Assembly (NCBI GenBank): GCA_905182985.1
Contig: CAJJDN010000006.1
Location: 276,946 to 340,945 of the forward strand
DNA length: 64,000 nt
From: Paramecium sonneborni
Lineage: Eukaryota; Ciliophora; Oligohymenophorea; Peniculida; Parameciidae
Reading direction: 5' to 3'
The translations under genes were made by a program, and so were the position numbers. This document shows positions 1 to 10,700 of this stretch, piece after piece (the stretch's first letter is position 1; each line of letters starts with the position of its first letter). Below the pieces are notes generated by a model. It did not search any database. It saw only the letters and a list, made by a program, of their open reading frames with translations, and had not been told where the DNA came from.

Positions 1-1034
1 GTCCATTTAACAAGTGCAGCACCATAATTATGAGGAGTTTCAAAATTTATATTAATAACCTTTTCTGTTCCATCAACACCTCCTGGACTAATCTTATCAC
101 AAATGAAATATTCTTTATCTTCTACTTATGCTACATTCTATTTCCATTTTTCTTAATTATCAATAAGTAAAACAGCATTATCATTATCCCAATTATCAAT
201 CTTCCAAAATTATGCTATAACTTTCATTCTATAATGTGGTACAAGTTTATCAAATATTTTTTAAATAGATACATTATTACCAAAATTACCAGGTCCACCA
301 ATAATTGGAATACCTGCACAAGTACTTGTTTTAATAGAATTTTATGATCCTTTTGCTTACCATCCATCTGCATCTAATGTTTTAATCCAACTTGATGAAA
401 CAGGAACCCACATTTAACAAACAATAGCATCTGGTCCAAGACATGTACCACATTCTGTTGGACATGGTAAATAAAATAATTTCAAATTTCTTATACCCCA
501 AGACATCTAACATATTTATTATAAATAATACTTTATCTGCTACTTTATCTGCTGAAGATGTAAATGCAATAAATAATGCTGCATGATTATGAGTTATTGT
601 TTAATCAACTTAGAATGAATTTACATTACCACCTGCTGGAGTTGCACATCTCTTTGTTCCATCACTTCCAGTCCACATTGTTTCCCAAAGGTAATTATCT
701 AAATAAAAGAATTGTCTCTATGTGTCCCATGCATCAAATCTAATATTATTATATTATTATACTTCCAGACTTCAACTTATATTTTTATCTAAAAATGAGG
801 TGGCAATTAAAATTGTTTAGTTATTATTGCTCCTTTACCAAATGACTTAGGTCCTCCAAATACAGCAGATGATGAACAACTAAAAAAATTATCACCCTAA
901 GATTTTGACAATGATCCTTATATTGTCCATCCATCCAATTAACTTACATCAGCATTTTCAAATGCAGAGTAAAATTATACAAATTCTTATGATGTTACAA
1001 ACATCACAAAAATTGCAATCACTAAAAATCTCAT
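1..1034 (-). CDS. Secreted Cys-rich repeat protein, 3' end beyond window
   Basis: The protein starts with a signal-peptide-like segment (MRFLVIAIFVMFVTSQEF) and is therefore probably secreted or on the cell surface. Read with TAA/TAG as Gln it shows a modular pattern: GGPKSFGKGA, then a beta-rich stretch with VWKFDAWD, a THNHAA motif, SWGIRN, and the cluster CPTECGTC; the pattern then repeats (GGPGNFGNN, FWKIDNWDND). Two introns of 23 and 25 nt are needed, one inside VWK|FDAWD and one just before SWGIRN. Families of such Cys-rich proteins are common in Paramecium and Tetrahymena, but I cannot assign a function. The start is the first ATG in front of the hydrophobic segment. Only 44 bp separate it from the transportin stop. 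Confidence 0.75.
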
Positions 1035-1078
1035 TTATATTAATTAATATTCAAAAACGCATAATTTTTTTAATTTAT

Positions 1079-3769
1079 TCACACACCATAAATATTTATC
1101 ATTTTCATCCTAAATCCTTAAGGTAAATCCTCACTGCTAAACATACTATCAAATTTCTATTAGCCAAAAGACTATTTCAATTCTTATAATATGTTAATAA
1201 AAAGTGGTTTTATAGATGGAAACTCTGTTGAAACAACTATGCAATAAACAAAATATTTAATATCGTTTATTACTTTCCCTGGATACATTTTCACTATATT
1301 TATTAGGATCCTAAAAATTCAATATATTCTTATACTTAAAAGATTCCTCTTTGTATTCCTCAAATGATTTATTCTTTATTTAACTAAGGATTAAACAAAC
1401 TCTTTTGAAAAAATTAGGTACCAATTCTTCTATTTATTATATATGTGATCCAGCTACCCTGCATATTGCAATACATAAATTTTATGCTATTGATTTTGGA
1501 AATTTTGGCTCATTTATTATTTTTATCAGCTTCTCCATTACAGCATTAAATATTATTGTAATTTTTGCCGGATCTTTTATAGCCAATTCTCCCAAAGCCC
1601 AAGCAGCATTATTTGATGTTGCCAAAAATAATTTAGAAGGATCAATACTTATTGATTAAGCATAAATGTATTCATTTCTAAATTTAATGATATCTTTACA
1701 GTACAATTGCAATATTTACATTCTTGAAAATTGTATAACAGTTTTTTATCAAATCTCCTATTAGAGATAAAGCATATTGTTTAACATCAGTTTCAGAATC
1801 TTATAAAGCAAGATCAACGATCTATAAAAATGATTAATCACTTAATTCTAAAAATCTTTCTTATGTGATGTTGATAATTTTTATACACAAATCAAAAGAT
1901 CTTTTTAAAATCTCCTTTTATTAATATAAATAACGTGTCTTTCCATTTTAAATAGATTAAACATAACCATTCATAGATTATACAATCGCCTAATAAATAA
2001 TTTGAATATATTTTATTGCTCTTTATCCGAATTTCTCTACTGCTTCTGCCAAACATTCTATAAATTGATGATGTTATATATACCATAAAGTGGACATATA
2101 TTATAATCATTCAAATCAACTAAATTATTTATCAATTTAGTCATTATTAAATCTATTAATTCTTAATTCTCTATAGTTTCACATTCTGCTAAAATTGTTG
2201 TCATTGATTAATATATGTATAGTAATACTCCTCCTTTCTAAGACAAAGCTTTTAAATAAACTTAGAATAAATCTAATATGTATGGTTATAATATGAAAAA
2301 TGCATTTTTTGATAATGAATTTAATGCTGAACATGCAGATTCTTTAACTATTCTAAATTATATAATAAATGTTATACAATGATTAATTTTCTATTGAAAT
2401 CAATAATAATTTCAAATAGGATTAGATAAACTAAGTTTCATTTATAGCAATCGCTTTAATCCATTCGTTATACTAAGAAAAAGTCCATAATGTTGAGGCA
2501 TATATATATTCATTTTGTTAATTCTTTTCATTAAACAAGGACATTAATATGTTTGGTACTAGATTACTATGATTTTCTATAATTTTTTCTGCAAATAATC
2601 CTAAACAAATTATAGCAATTTCTTATTATTTCCAATCTTATGATAATTATAATTAATCAATAATTTGTAATGATATGGGTACAATGATTTTATCATAAAA
2701 TTCTATTAATTTTGTAAGCAATAGATTTGACACTGATCTTAATGAGTATTCTCCTTAAGGTTTTTCATCTTCCTATTCTTCATCATCATTTTTATCAGTT
2801 TTATTATAAACATTTGAAAAAGTTGGTTATATTGCTATTTAATCAGCTTTTGTTAAAACAAGATTAAGAATAATAGGTTATAATATCTATTGTAAATAAG
2901 GTTCAAGAAGATGCGTTTATTCATAATCCTCTGCATCATCAATCCTTAAAAAATCTGTCAAACATAATTCAACAAATCGAACAACCTCTTAGTCTGGATC
3001 CTATAAAGATTAAACGCAAGCCATTATTATTGTATTCATCTACTTTATTTTATCTCTTTTTGTTTCTATTAAAGCTTGAATTCCTTAAAAACACTTCAAT
3101 CTTATTTATTATTCTTAGGATTAAGTACCTGTAATCAAAATTTTAATATAACAATCAATATATTGATTTAATGTAGGTGGCATAAAGAAAATGTTATAGT
3201 TTAAAAAATTTAAGGAATTTACAACAACTTAGGTATTAGAATGCTCAACTAAAGAAATAAATTTTAAGATAAGTTAATCAATTAATTACAAACCTGAATC
3301 TGTTCCATAATAGTTAATATTTTCTGAATTGAATTTTAAGTCTTCAATAATTTTGGATAGACAATCAGTTGCAATAATAGGATCAATATCTATTAATTTA
3401 ATTAGATATTCCATCATTAAATTGCTATCTACAATTAATTTTAATTTGTTTACTTTTAATACCATTTCTGACAACAACTTCTGGGACAATAATAATAAAT
3501 GCCTGCCGCATAATTTAAATACTCAAATCAACTTCAACAAGCATTTATTATAACTATTCAGGTAAAGTTGAACAATTTTTAATTGCACTCTTCAAAATTA
3601 CAGCAGCCCTATATCTAATTTCTACATCATAATTTCCAATTATCACAGAGCATAAATGAATTAAAAATTATGTATCTTAACTTAATTCTTAAGCCCTTTT
3701 GTAAACTTATTTTTAAATCTAATTGTCAGGTTAGGCTGACCATTATATTAATTCAATTATTTAATCCAT
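1079..3769 (-). CDS. Transportin-1 (karyopherin beta-2) importin
   Basis: HEAT-repeat nuclear import receptor that would carry M9/PY-NLS cargo through nuclear pores under Ran control. Collinear similarity to transportin runs along the gene: an N-terminus with WSAQPDNQIQ and an importin-N-like region, a central acidic loop (DKNDDEEQEDEKPQ), repeat segments such as SNNAAWALGELAIKDP, and a C-terminus ending KMINIYGV, which aligns with the typical RLAAFYGV end. The length is about 880 codons after small introns, close to the usual 890. One reading-frame change around 3490-3530 and one or two near 1330 I could not resolve into introns by eye. The start is the first ATG of the frame. A (TA)n tract lies just upstream. 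Confidence 0.8.
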
Positions 3770-3775
3770 AATTAA

Positions 3776-3799
3776 ATATATATATATATATATATATAT
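3776..3799. repeat. (TA)n simple repeat
   Basis: A perfect TA dinucleotide run fills most of the 36-bp gap between the transportin start and the stop of DIM1. It probably serves as part of both the promoter and the 3' end region. No other signal is visible. Confidence 0.9.
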
Positions 3800-3805
3800 T
3801 AATTA

Positions 3806-4259
3806 TCAATATTTGTATTTAGTTGAATAATCTTTAGGAGCAACAACTAAACCTTTTCCTTTTCTGGCCCCTCTGTAAATTATTTCAACAATATCAATAA
3901 ACTCTTATTTATCATTCATAGCCCAATTTATTTTATTATTATTACCTGTTCCCAAATCAATCATCATATGTTTGTTTCTATAAAAAAACATAACTGTAAC
4001 TGGGTCATATAGCTCATACATTGTATTAAAATCAGGAACTTTTGTTATATCGACTAAATAGACAACTGCAAACTTTTTTATTTTTTCAGCGGATTTGTAG
4101 AGGATTTCATCCATTTACATACATTAAGGATCCCTATATTAAAATTTAATATTCTTACCAATCATGTCCGAAACGGATGATTACTAGTTTCTCTTCTTCA
4201 TCTAAAATTGCTTAATCAACTGCCCAACCACTATTTAAATGAGGTAGAAGGTAAGACAT
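3806..4259 (-). CDS. DIM1: U5 snRNP thioredoxin-like protein DIM1 / TXNL4A
   Basis: Spliceosomal U4/U6.U5 tri-snRNP component with a thioredoxin fold, needed for pre-mRNA splicing. The start reads MSYLLPHLNSGWAVDQAI and the rest has the highly conserved blocks EEEKLVIIRFGHDW, MDEILYKSAEKIKKFAVVYL, VPDFNTMYELYDPVTVMFFY, HMMIDLGTGNNNKINWAM. It ends in GKGLVVAPKDYSTKYKY, as in other eukaryotes, at about 142 residues. One 25-nt intron (4134-4158) splits HDW from DPQCMQMDE. The thioredoxin CxxC is absent, as in the whole family. The identification is essentially certain. Confidence 0.97.
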
Positions 4260-4298
4260 TTTTTTAAATTGTTAATTATAAAATTATTAAAAATTAGG

Positions 4299-6320
4299 TC
4301 ATTTTTTATTTACTTTTCTCTCTCTCTCTTCTTAGTTTTTAATAAAAGCAACAAAAATTTGTTATTCCCTTTACTTTTTCTCAGCTTGGATTCTTTTTAT
4401 AGCATTTAATACATCATTTTCTTTTCTTATTGTAGTTGGAGAACTATGTTCAACAGATGTATTTAAAACAGCTTTTGTTGATTATTTATAGCCTTTATTT
4501 TATTATGCTTTTTATGATTAAGATTGAGATTCAATTGATTATCTATCACTAACCAAATTTTTTTATTTAGATAATAATAATGGAGTTTAATTCCTAAATT
4601 AATTGAGATTTATAATAGGAGATTAATCAATTTATGTTATAGGCTACAATTATTAAGTTTATTATTAATTTTTTAATTATTTGTATAACTATTATTAACT
4701 AGGCACAAATTATGAATATTCTTATAGAGTAATATTATTCTAATTTTATTTTAATGATTTATCTTCTTGTTAGTTTTATTATTCTAAATATTGTATATTA
4801 TTATTTTATTACTTTTTTTTTTATCCTTTGAACAAAGATTCATCTTTTTTTATTAAATATTCTTATAAATAATACTCATCTTCTTTATCTGATAAATCTT
4901 ATTCAAGCAATAATTCTTTTGGATCAAATTCTTTTGTAACATTTCCTAAATCCTCCCATTTTATTAAATTATTAGATTTCTCTTTCTATTTTTATTAATT
5001 TTTAGCTAAATTTTTTGGCTTTTCTTATATTGATATATTATTAATATTAGCAACTGGTGGTTCATATTTATAACTATCAGATCTTAGTTTTGGTTTAGTT
5101 TGAAGAATCAATCTACGAGAATATAACTTTTCTTAAGTTAAAATTTCACCTTGATCTTTAGTGTTAAATGGTTTACCAACAACAACCATTTTCTTACGAT
5201 AAATTTTAGGATCATGAACTCCTAAATAATCATATATTGCTTTTAAAGAATTATCTACTGGAAATATTAAATCACCAACTTTTATTAAAGCAATTAAAAA
5301 TTCTTAAAAAGTTAATTCTTATATATTTGAACACTTTTTAAAAATCTCTACTAATATTAATTTTGTAACAATAAAATTCTCTTTTTCTTTATGTTTATAT
5401 TTTATTTTATTTATAGGTTTAGTTGCAGTTGAACCAGTATATTGATAGACAAAATCATTATTTATTTCCAAATCTATTAATTCGAAATCTTTACAAAAAT
5501 ACATAAATTTTTGTAATGTCATTACTTATTAAATTTAATGAAGTTAATCAAAAGTAGTTTGTTTATTAGAAGTTTAGGCTTATTTCGAGTAAAATCTATA
5601 AATTTCTTTTAAATTCGTATCAACATTTTTCTCATAACTTCTTTCATTGTCTTATTAAAATAGTTATAAAGGTTTTATAATTGGTTTATTTAATTATTAA
5701 GGATCATCAGATGATGGTTATGGTGATCTAGTTTTTGGAGATTTGAGAACTTATTTGAATTTTTCCACTACTTCCTAAGTCTTTAACATTTTATCATTGC
5801 TTTAAGCATCAGTTATTTCAGTTGGCATGTATTTTATGACTATATTTGATTGATTTTCATCTTTAGCAATTTAGGTCTAATTATTACTTTAATCATCAAA
5901 TCTTTTTGTTTAATTTTTATCTGGTAGATCTTATAAATCTTAATCTTCAACATTTTCCAACATTTTAGATTAATTTTATAGAAACGTTTACTCTGCTTCA
6001 ATACCTTACTCTTATAAATTTGATTATTCATCCTAATTCTCTATTTGATTAATGGCATCCTATTGATTTTAACTTTTACTTAAATCATTAAATTTATTAC
6101 GATCCTCCTATTTATTGTTTTATATTAAAAGTTCATTTTTATTCTAAGAGGAACTTATTCTTTAAAGTTATGAATTATTAAAAGCTTTTGATTATGCTGT
6201 TTAATTGCTTTATTTTTATGAGTGAAAACTTTGAGGATATAATACAGATCCCTTTGAATATTATTACTTATGATTTGATTATGATTTGTTAGAATCATAT
6301 ACTTCAGATTAGTTTTCCAT
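4299..6320 (-). CDS. Q/N-rich protein with possible EF-hand-like segment
   Basis: I do not recognise a family. The N-terminal 250 residues are hydrophilic and rich in Gln, Asn and Ser (MENQSEVYDSNKSQSNHKQQ). A more ordered middle follows (EIYRFYSKQ, VMTLQKFMYFCKDFELIDLE, LTFQEFLIALIKVGDLIF), with a helix pattern like degenerate EF hands but no clear calcium loop. After GVHDPKIYRKKMVVVGKPF comes a charged, Q-rich tail. The frame is open from the ATG to about 4310. There the exact end is uncertain: a GA-repeat (EEREREK-like) precedes the nearest TGA in a shifted frame, so an intron or indel is likely. The promoter is shared with the divergent gene at 6473, 152 bp away. Confidence 0.55.
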
Positions 6321-6472
6321 AATAAAAATTTAATTAATATTCGATAATATTTTGTAATATTCTTAATATAAATTCAAAGCCTTTAAGAGACTTTAAGTAG
6401 TTCTTTAGGATCAATAAATATTGCCTGACTTTCAACCAAATTTGATTTTTGTAATTTATTTTATTAATAATA

Positions 6473-7270
6473 ATGTAAAAAATATTCAGAACTCTAAATC
6501 CTTTATTTAGATTTTCAACCAAAAAAGCATAAAGAATATAAAATAAAATATAAGATATTAAAGATTAAGAATCAACTTCAACTCTAGAAAGTGTAGCTGA
6601 ATAGAATATATTCACTGATGAATAATTAATTAAAATAGTTGAAGATAGAAAAAAATTTATTAAAGAATTGACTCAAGAGATAAAAACACCTAAAGAAGTT
6701 AAATATATTACAATTGCTACTTTAAGTCCTTTGATTTTATTATCATCAGCAACATTATATTCTTGTATAAATCCAGCCTTCTCAATTTATTCAGGTTAAT
6801 TAATGCATGCAACATTAAAATATGCATCAATAAATCTAGCTTTTTAAGTAAAATCTATTTAGAAAATATAGGCTGGTATTCATTGGGGATTTGCTATGTC
6901 TCAACATGAAACTTAATTAGATTGGTTAAACAGTTCATCTGAAGCTCGAAAAACCTTCTTTTTGGCTTCTATACCAATAATTGGAGCCATCTTAGTTTCT
7001 TAATATTTTCTTTATGGAAATAATGATAATATTTAAGCCATTTCAGCAATTATTGGAATTGTTTTGCTAAATTTGAGTAAATAAAATTAATAGTTTTTAG
7101 TGGTTTCAGGTTTAGATATTAGATCAAAAAGTTACACACCTGGATGGTTTTTGAAAAATAAAATGTTTTATTCATTTGGTTTTCATGTAGCACTAATACC
7201 ATTAATTTATTGTCTCTTTCTTTATGGTGATAATTTCAAAAACAAAGAAAGTATTTATAGAGTATTATGA
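6473..7270 (+). CDS. TMEM69 / DUF3429-like mitochondrial membrane protein
   Basis: The protein begins MQKIFRTLNPLFRFSTKK, a basic amphipathic stretch that looks like a mitochondrial targeting peptide. It then carries several membrane segments. The block YITIATLSPLILLSSATLY followed by QAGIHWGFAMSQHE fits the DUF3429/TMEM69 signature, in which an IHWG-type motif sits between two helices. Further hydrophobic helices (FFLASIPIIGAILVS, SAIIGIVLLNLS, SFGFHVALIPLIYCLFLY) follow. The frame is open from ATG to TGA with no intron needed, giving about 265 residues. The family's biochemical role is unknown; the location in the mitochondrial inner membrane is an inference. Confidence 0.75.
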
Positions 7271-7641
7271 TTTTTAATATAATGTAACAGATTAATTTTA
7301 AATATGTATCAGTTCATTGCTACTTATTAATTGCATCGAATAATAATGAAATAGATTAAGCAATTTAAGAGTTAGGATTCTACTCATTAATAAGTTATAT
7401 AGTCTTTAATTTTTTAAAATATTCATTTCTCTCTCTCATTAATAAAATATATTATTTTTTTAATTCACTTTCATCTCTATCAACACACTATTAATAAAAA
7501 TATATTGAATACTTCTTTTAAATTTTATAATTTGCCTAACTTTCTTAGAATTGCAAGAGAATTTTCATCATTCTATTCTTATAATTCTTAAATGTATTAT
7601 GGAATTAATTTCCACTTTTAACTCATTAATATATTAATTAT
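7271..7641. other. Intergenic, no gene seen
   Basis: AT-rich spacer between two genes on the same strand. I see no conserved frame, RNA or repeat in it. It must contain the 3' end of the TMEM69-like gene and the promoter of the coiled-coil gene. Confidence 0.6.
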
Positions 7642-9752
7642 ATGTTTCACAGACAAATAAAACGACCCCAATCAGTATGTATAAATTAATATAATTCATG
7701 AATTTAGGCAATCAAATATGAACCTTAAGGATATAAGTAAAAGTCATCAAATGAATGTTAAATTTTAATGCCAAGTGCAATATAGTATTTTTCAGATTTA
7801 GATTCCTTACATCATGTTACAAACAATTTTCTTAGACCACAATCAGCTGTTTCACTTTATTAAAATAAAAAGATAAGTAGCTCAACAATGGTGGATAATA
7901 AATAAGTTAGTGACACAAGATTAACTGATCCACGGTAAACACCAAGATACATAAAAAAAGATAAAGAAGAATTATATTAAGAATTATTACAATTATAAAA
8001 AAAATATAATTAATGTGATGATGAAAATACTAAATTAAAAACTTAAATATCATCATTAGAAAAATAAGTAGTTCATTTGACAGAATTAGTTAGAAATGTT
8101 GAAATGTTTTGTAATAAAAAAACAAGCCATATTAATGTATTTTAGTTAAAAAAACAAATTTAAGACCTCAAAACAGCTCTTAAAACCAAAGATCAAGAAT
8201 TAGAATAATTAAAATAAAACGTTAAGACTACTAAAATTGATGAGATTAGAATAGAATTATAAGAATCTCATATAGAATGTTTAAGATTAAGAACGATGCT
8301 AGATTAATAATTGAGATAATAAGTTTTATTTAATTATAACGATCATACTTTAATAGAAGAAAAATTGTATATATAAAGTTAGATGATGAATTAATTAAAA
8401 ACAGAAAATGATTAAATTACAGGATTACTTAAAATTTAAGAAGAAGAAACTCATTACTACAAAGATTTGTTAGCTGAAACTTTAAAAACAGTCAGAAGAT
8501 ATGAAGAAACTATTGAAGATTTACATAAAAATCTTAAAGGAAAAAATTAATTTATGGATAAATTAGCATAAAAAATTGAAGCTTTAAAGAACACCAACAA
8601 TGGATTGGCCGATAAAGTAGTTAAAGTTGATGATTTAAAAGAAATGATAAGGATTTTAAAATGTAATGTTGAAGATTAAAATAAATAAATTAAAAGTATT
8701 TTATCTGATAATGAATACTTAAAAGGTATGGTACATGAATTAAAAATAAAAAACAATGAGAAATCAGAAATTTAAGCAAAAGAAAAAAAGGTGTTGCAAG
8801 ATTAGATTGCTAAAATATCAAATTAATATGATCTATTGGATGATAAATATAAGAATCTATTATTAATATAGGTTTAAGCAAAAAATAAAGAAACTGCTTA
8901 ATCATCTTTGATTCATAAAAAAGAGTAAACTGTAGGTTTAACTCTCAAAAATAACAATGATAGTTTCTAATAACAATAAATATATGTACCAAAAAAATTA
9001 AGAGCTATAAAAATGAATGATGTCTTACATATTGGAGAAGAGTTAAATTATAGATTTAGAATTAAAAAAATACTAATAATTGATGTTATAGAATAATTTT
9101 TGTTTGATGATGATAATAAAAAAGAAAAAAAGGTAAGTATAAAATAGCTACAAAAAAGATTTGAAAAAGAACCATTCATGCTTTTTGAATAAGATAAAGC
9201 ATTAATGTTTGCTCGATTTTTAATAGAAGATAATTCTTAGGATTTTGTTGAATTTAATATTGAACTTACGGAAACTCTAGAGAGAGTGAAAAGTATTTTT
9301 ACAAAGATAATTGGTAATTACAGAATCTTTACTGGTGAAGAAGAAATGAAACACAAAGATGACATTACGAAACTTATTATTAAATATAAAAATTCTCTTA
9401 AATAGCATTTTGATTCTCTTTAAAGTAATAATGGTGAATTAACTAAATAATAGATACTAGAAACCTTTATTTTTATGGACATAGATATTAATAATTCTCA
9501 ACTCGAATATTTTTTTTTAAAGCTTTTTGTTTTTTCAAATAAGATTGATAAATTTCCATATTAAAAGATTTTTGAAATATTTTAATAAACTCAAACAACA
9601 TCTGGTATTGTGATAGATTAATTTTAGCTCCTCATCTATAAAGAAAAGAAACTCAAAGAAAAAAAGTAACAACTGAATCTAATAAGCAACCAGTATATAT
9701 AACAAAAAGTTTATTCAAACCAGTCGAAGCTACTAATCTATAATAAGTTTGA
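7642..9752 (+). CDS. Long coiled-coil protein with conserved C-terminal region
   Basis: The N-terminal 110 residues are low-complexity (MFHRQIKRPQS..., RPQSAVSLYQNKK). About 350 residues of heptad-rich, Lys/Glu/Gln-rich coiled coil follow (for example KKYNQCDDENTKLKTQISSL). The C-terminal part is more globular: EPFMLFEQDKALMFARFLIE, then TETLERVKSIFTKIIGNYRI and ETFIFMDIDINNSQLEYFF, which is vaguely EF-hand-like. Two introns give a continuous frame: a 33-nt one right after MFHRQIKRPQS and a 23-nt one near the end. The tail is basic. In ciliates such proteins are often basal-body or axonemal, but nothing here proves it. Only 50 bp separate it from the next gene. Confidence 0.7.
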
Positions 9753-9802
9753 TTAAATATTGTAATATATAAAATTAATAATTTTAATATTATTATTTCA
9801 CC

Positions 9803-10449
9803 ATGTATTTTAGACAACATTGCCTAGAATGCGGTACATTATATCAAAATTAAAGACTCTATTTTAAGTGATCCATGGGTGTGTGTATTGAATGCTATAT
9901 ATTTATGCGAAAATTGTGCAATGATTTTATCCACAGAAGCTGGAACTACAAAAATTAAGAAATATTCTTAGTTAGATGCAGAGGAAATGGATAAAGTCAA
10001 GAAAGGTGGAAACTATAAATTTAAGTTAAATGTTTAAAACACAAATGATAAATTTCATTCTAATAAAGCATTATAATATCGGTTTGAAGTAATCAATTGA
10101 GCTAGAGTAGTTAGCATTAGGTTTGAGTGAATATGATTCGGATATGAGTACAAATTACGCAAGTCCAAATAAATCAACGATTTACTAACCTGAATAAAAA
10201 AAAAGATTAGCAAAAGTTTTAGAAATAGAAGGAATGTAATAAGACATTGAATGGTTATAAATTCAATACCAAATCTTAACAAGAGATTTTAAGAAAAAAG
10301 TTGATAAGAATTATTATTTGACAAAAATAGAAGAGATAGGCAAAAAATTTCTTGAAAAAGAAAAATAGAAATAAGTTCTATAGAAATAAATTATTAGTTA
10401 AAATGATGTTTTTTCTTCCTTTTCTGCCTTATTGAAAAAGTAGACTTGA
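9803..10449 (+). CDS. Short ArfGAP-like zinc finger protein, hallmark Arg motif missing
   Basis: After removal of a 22-nt intron the N-terminus reads HCLEC...DPWVCVLNAIYLCENC, the C-x2-C / W / C-x2-C layout of an ArfGAP zinc finger. Similarity to the usual LD..W..E....M..GGN block continues with KKYSQLDAEEMDKVKKGGN. The usual H-R-x-L-G segment, which supplies the catalytic arginine, is replaced by MILSTEAGTTK. The rest is a helical, Lys/Gln-rich region ending at TGA. A frame shift around 10040-10100 must be a second intron (about 37 nt) or an error. At about 200 residues the protein is short for the family. It may bind Arf without activating its GTPase. Confidence 0.6.
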
Positions 10450-10700
10450 AGTATCATATATAATCAGCTTTTAATGTTTTCATAATATTGCTTAAAATAA
10501 TTAATTAGTATTTAAATTTTCTTTTTAAAAATTATTCATAAAAAATCTTATTAATTATTTTATTATTTTTCTTTATTCTCTATTAAGTTATTTATAATAA
10601 ATAACTTGTATTTATATCTCTATGTATCATTTAATAAAGAATATATTACTTTAATGGTAAAATATTTTTTATTTAAATAAATTAATTATTACATATCGTT

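Noticed and set aside
3490..3530. Programmed frameshift in transportin
   Set aside because: The frame changes here, but a missed micro-intron or a base error is far more likely than recoding, and I could not decide between those.
10055..10282. Minus-strand open frame of 75 codons
   Set aside because: It is opposite the ArfGAP-like gene and its content is the mirror of a Gln/Glu-rich region.
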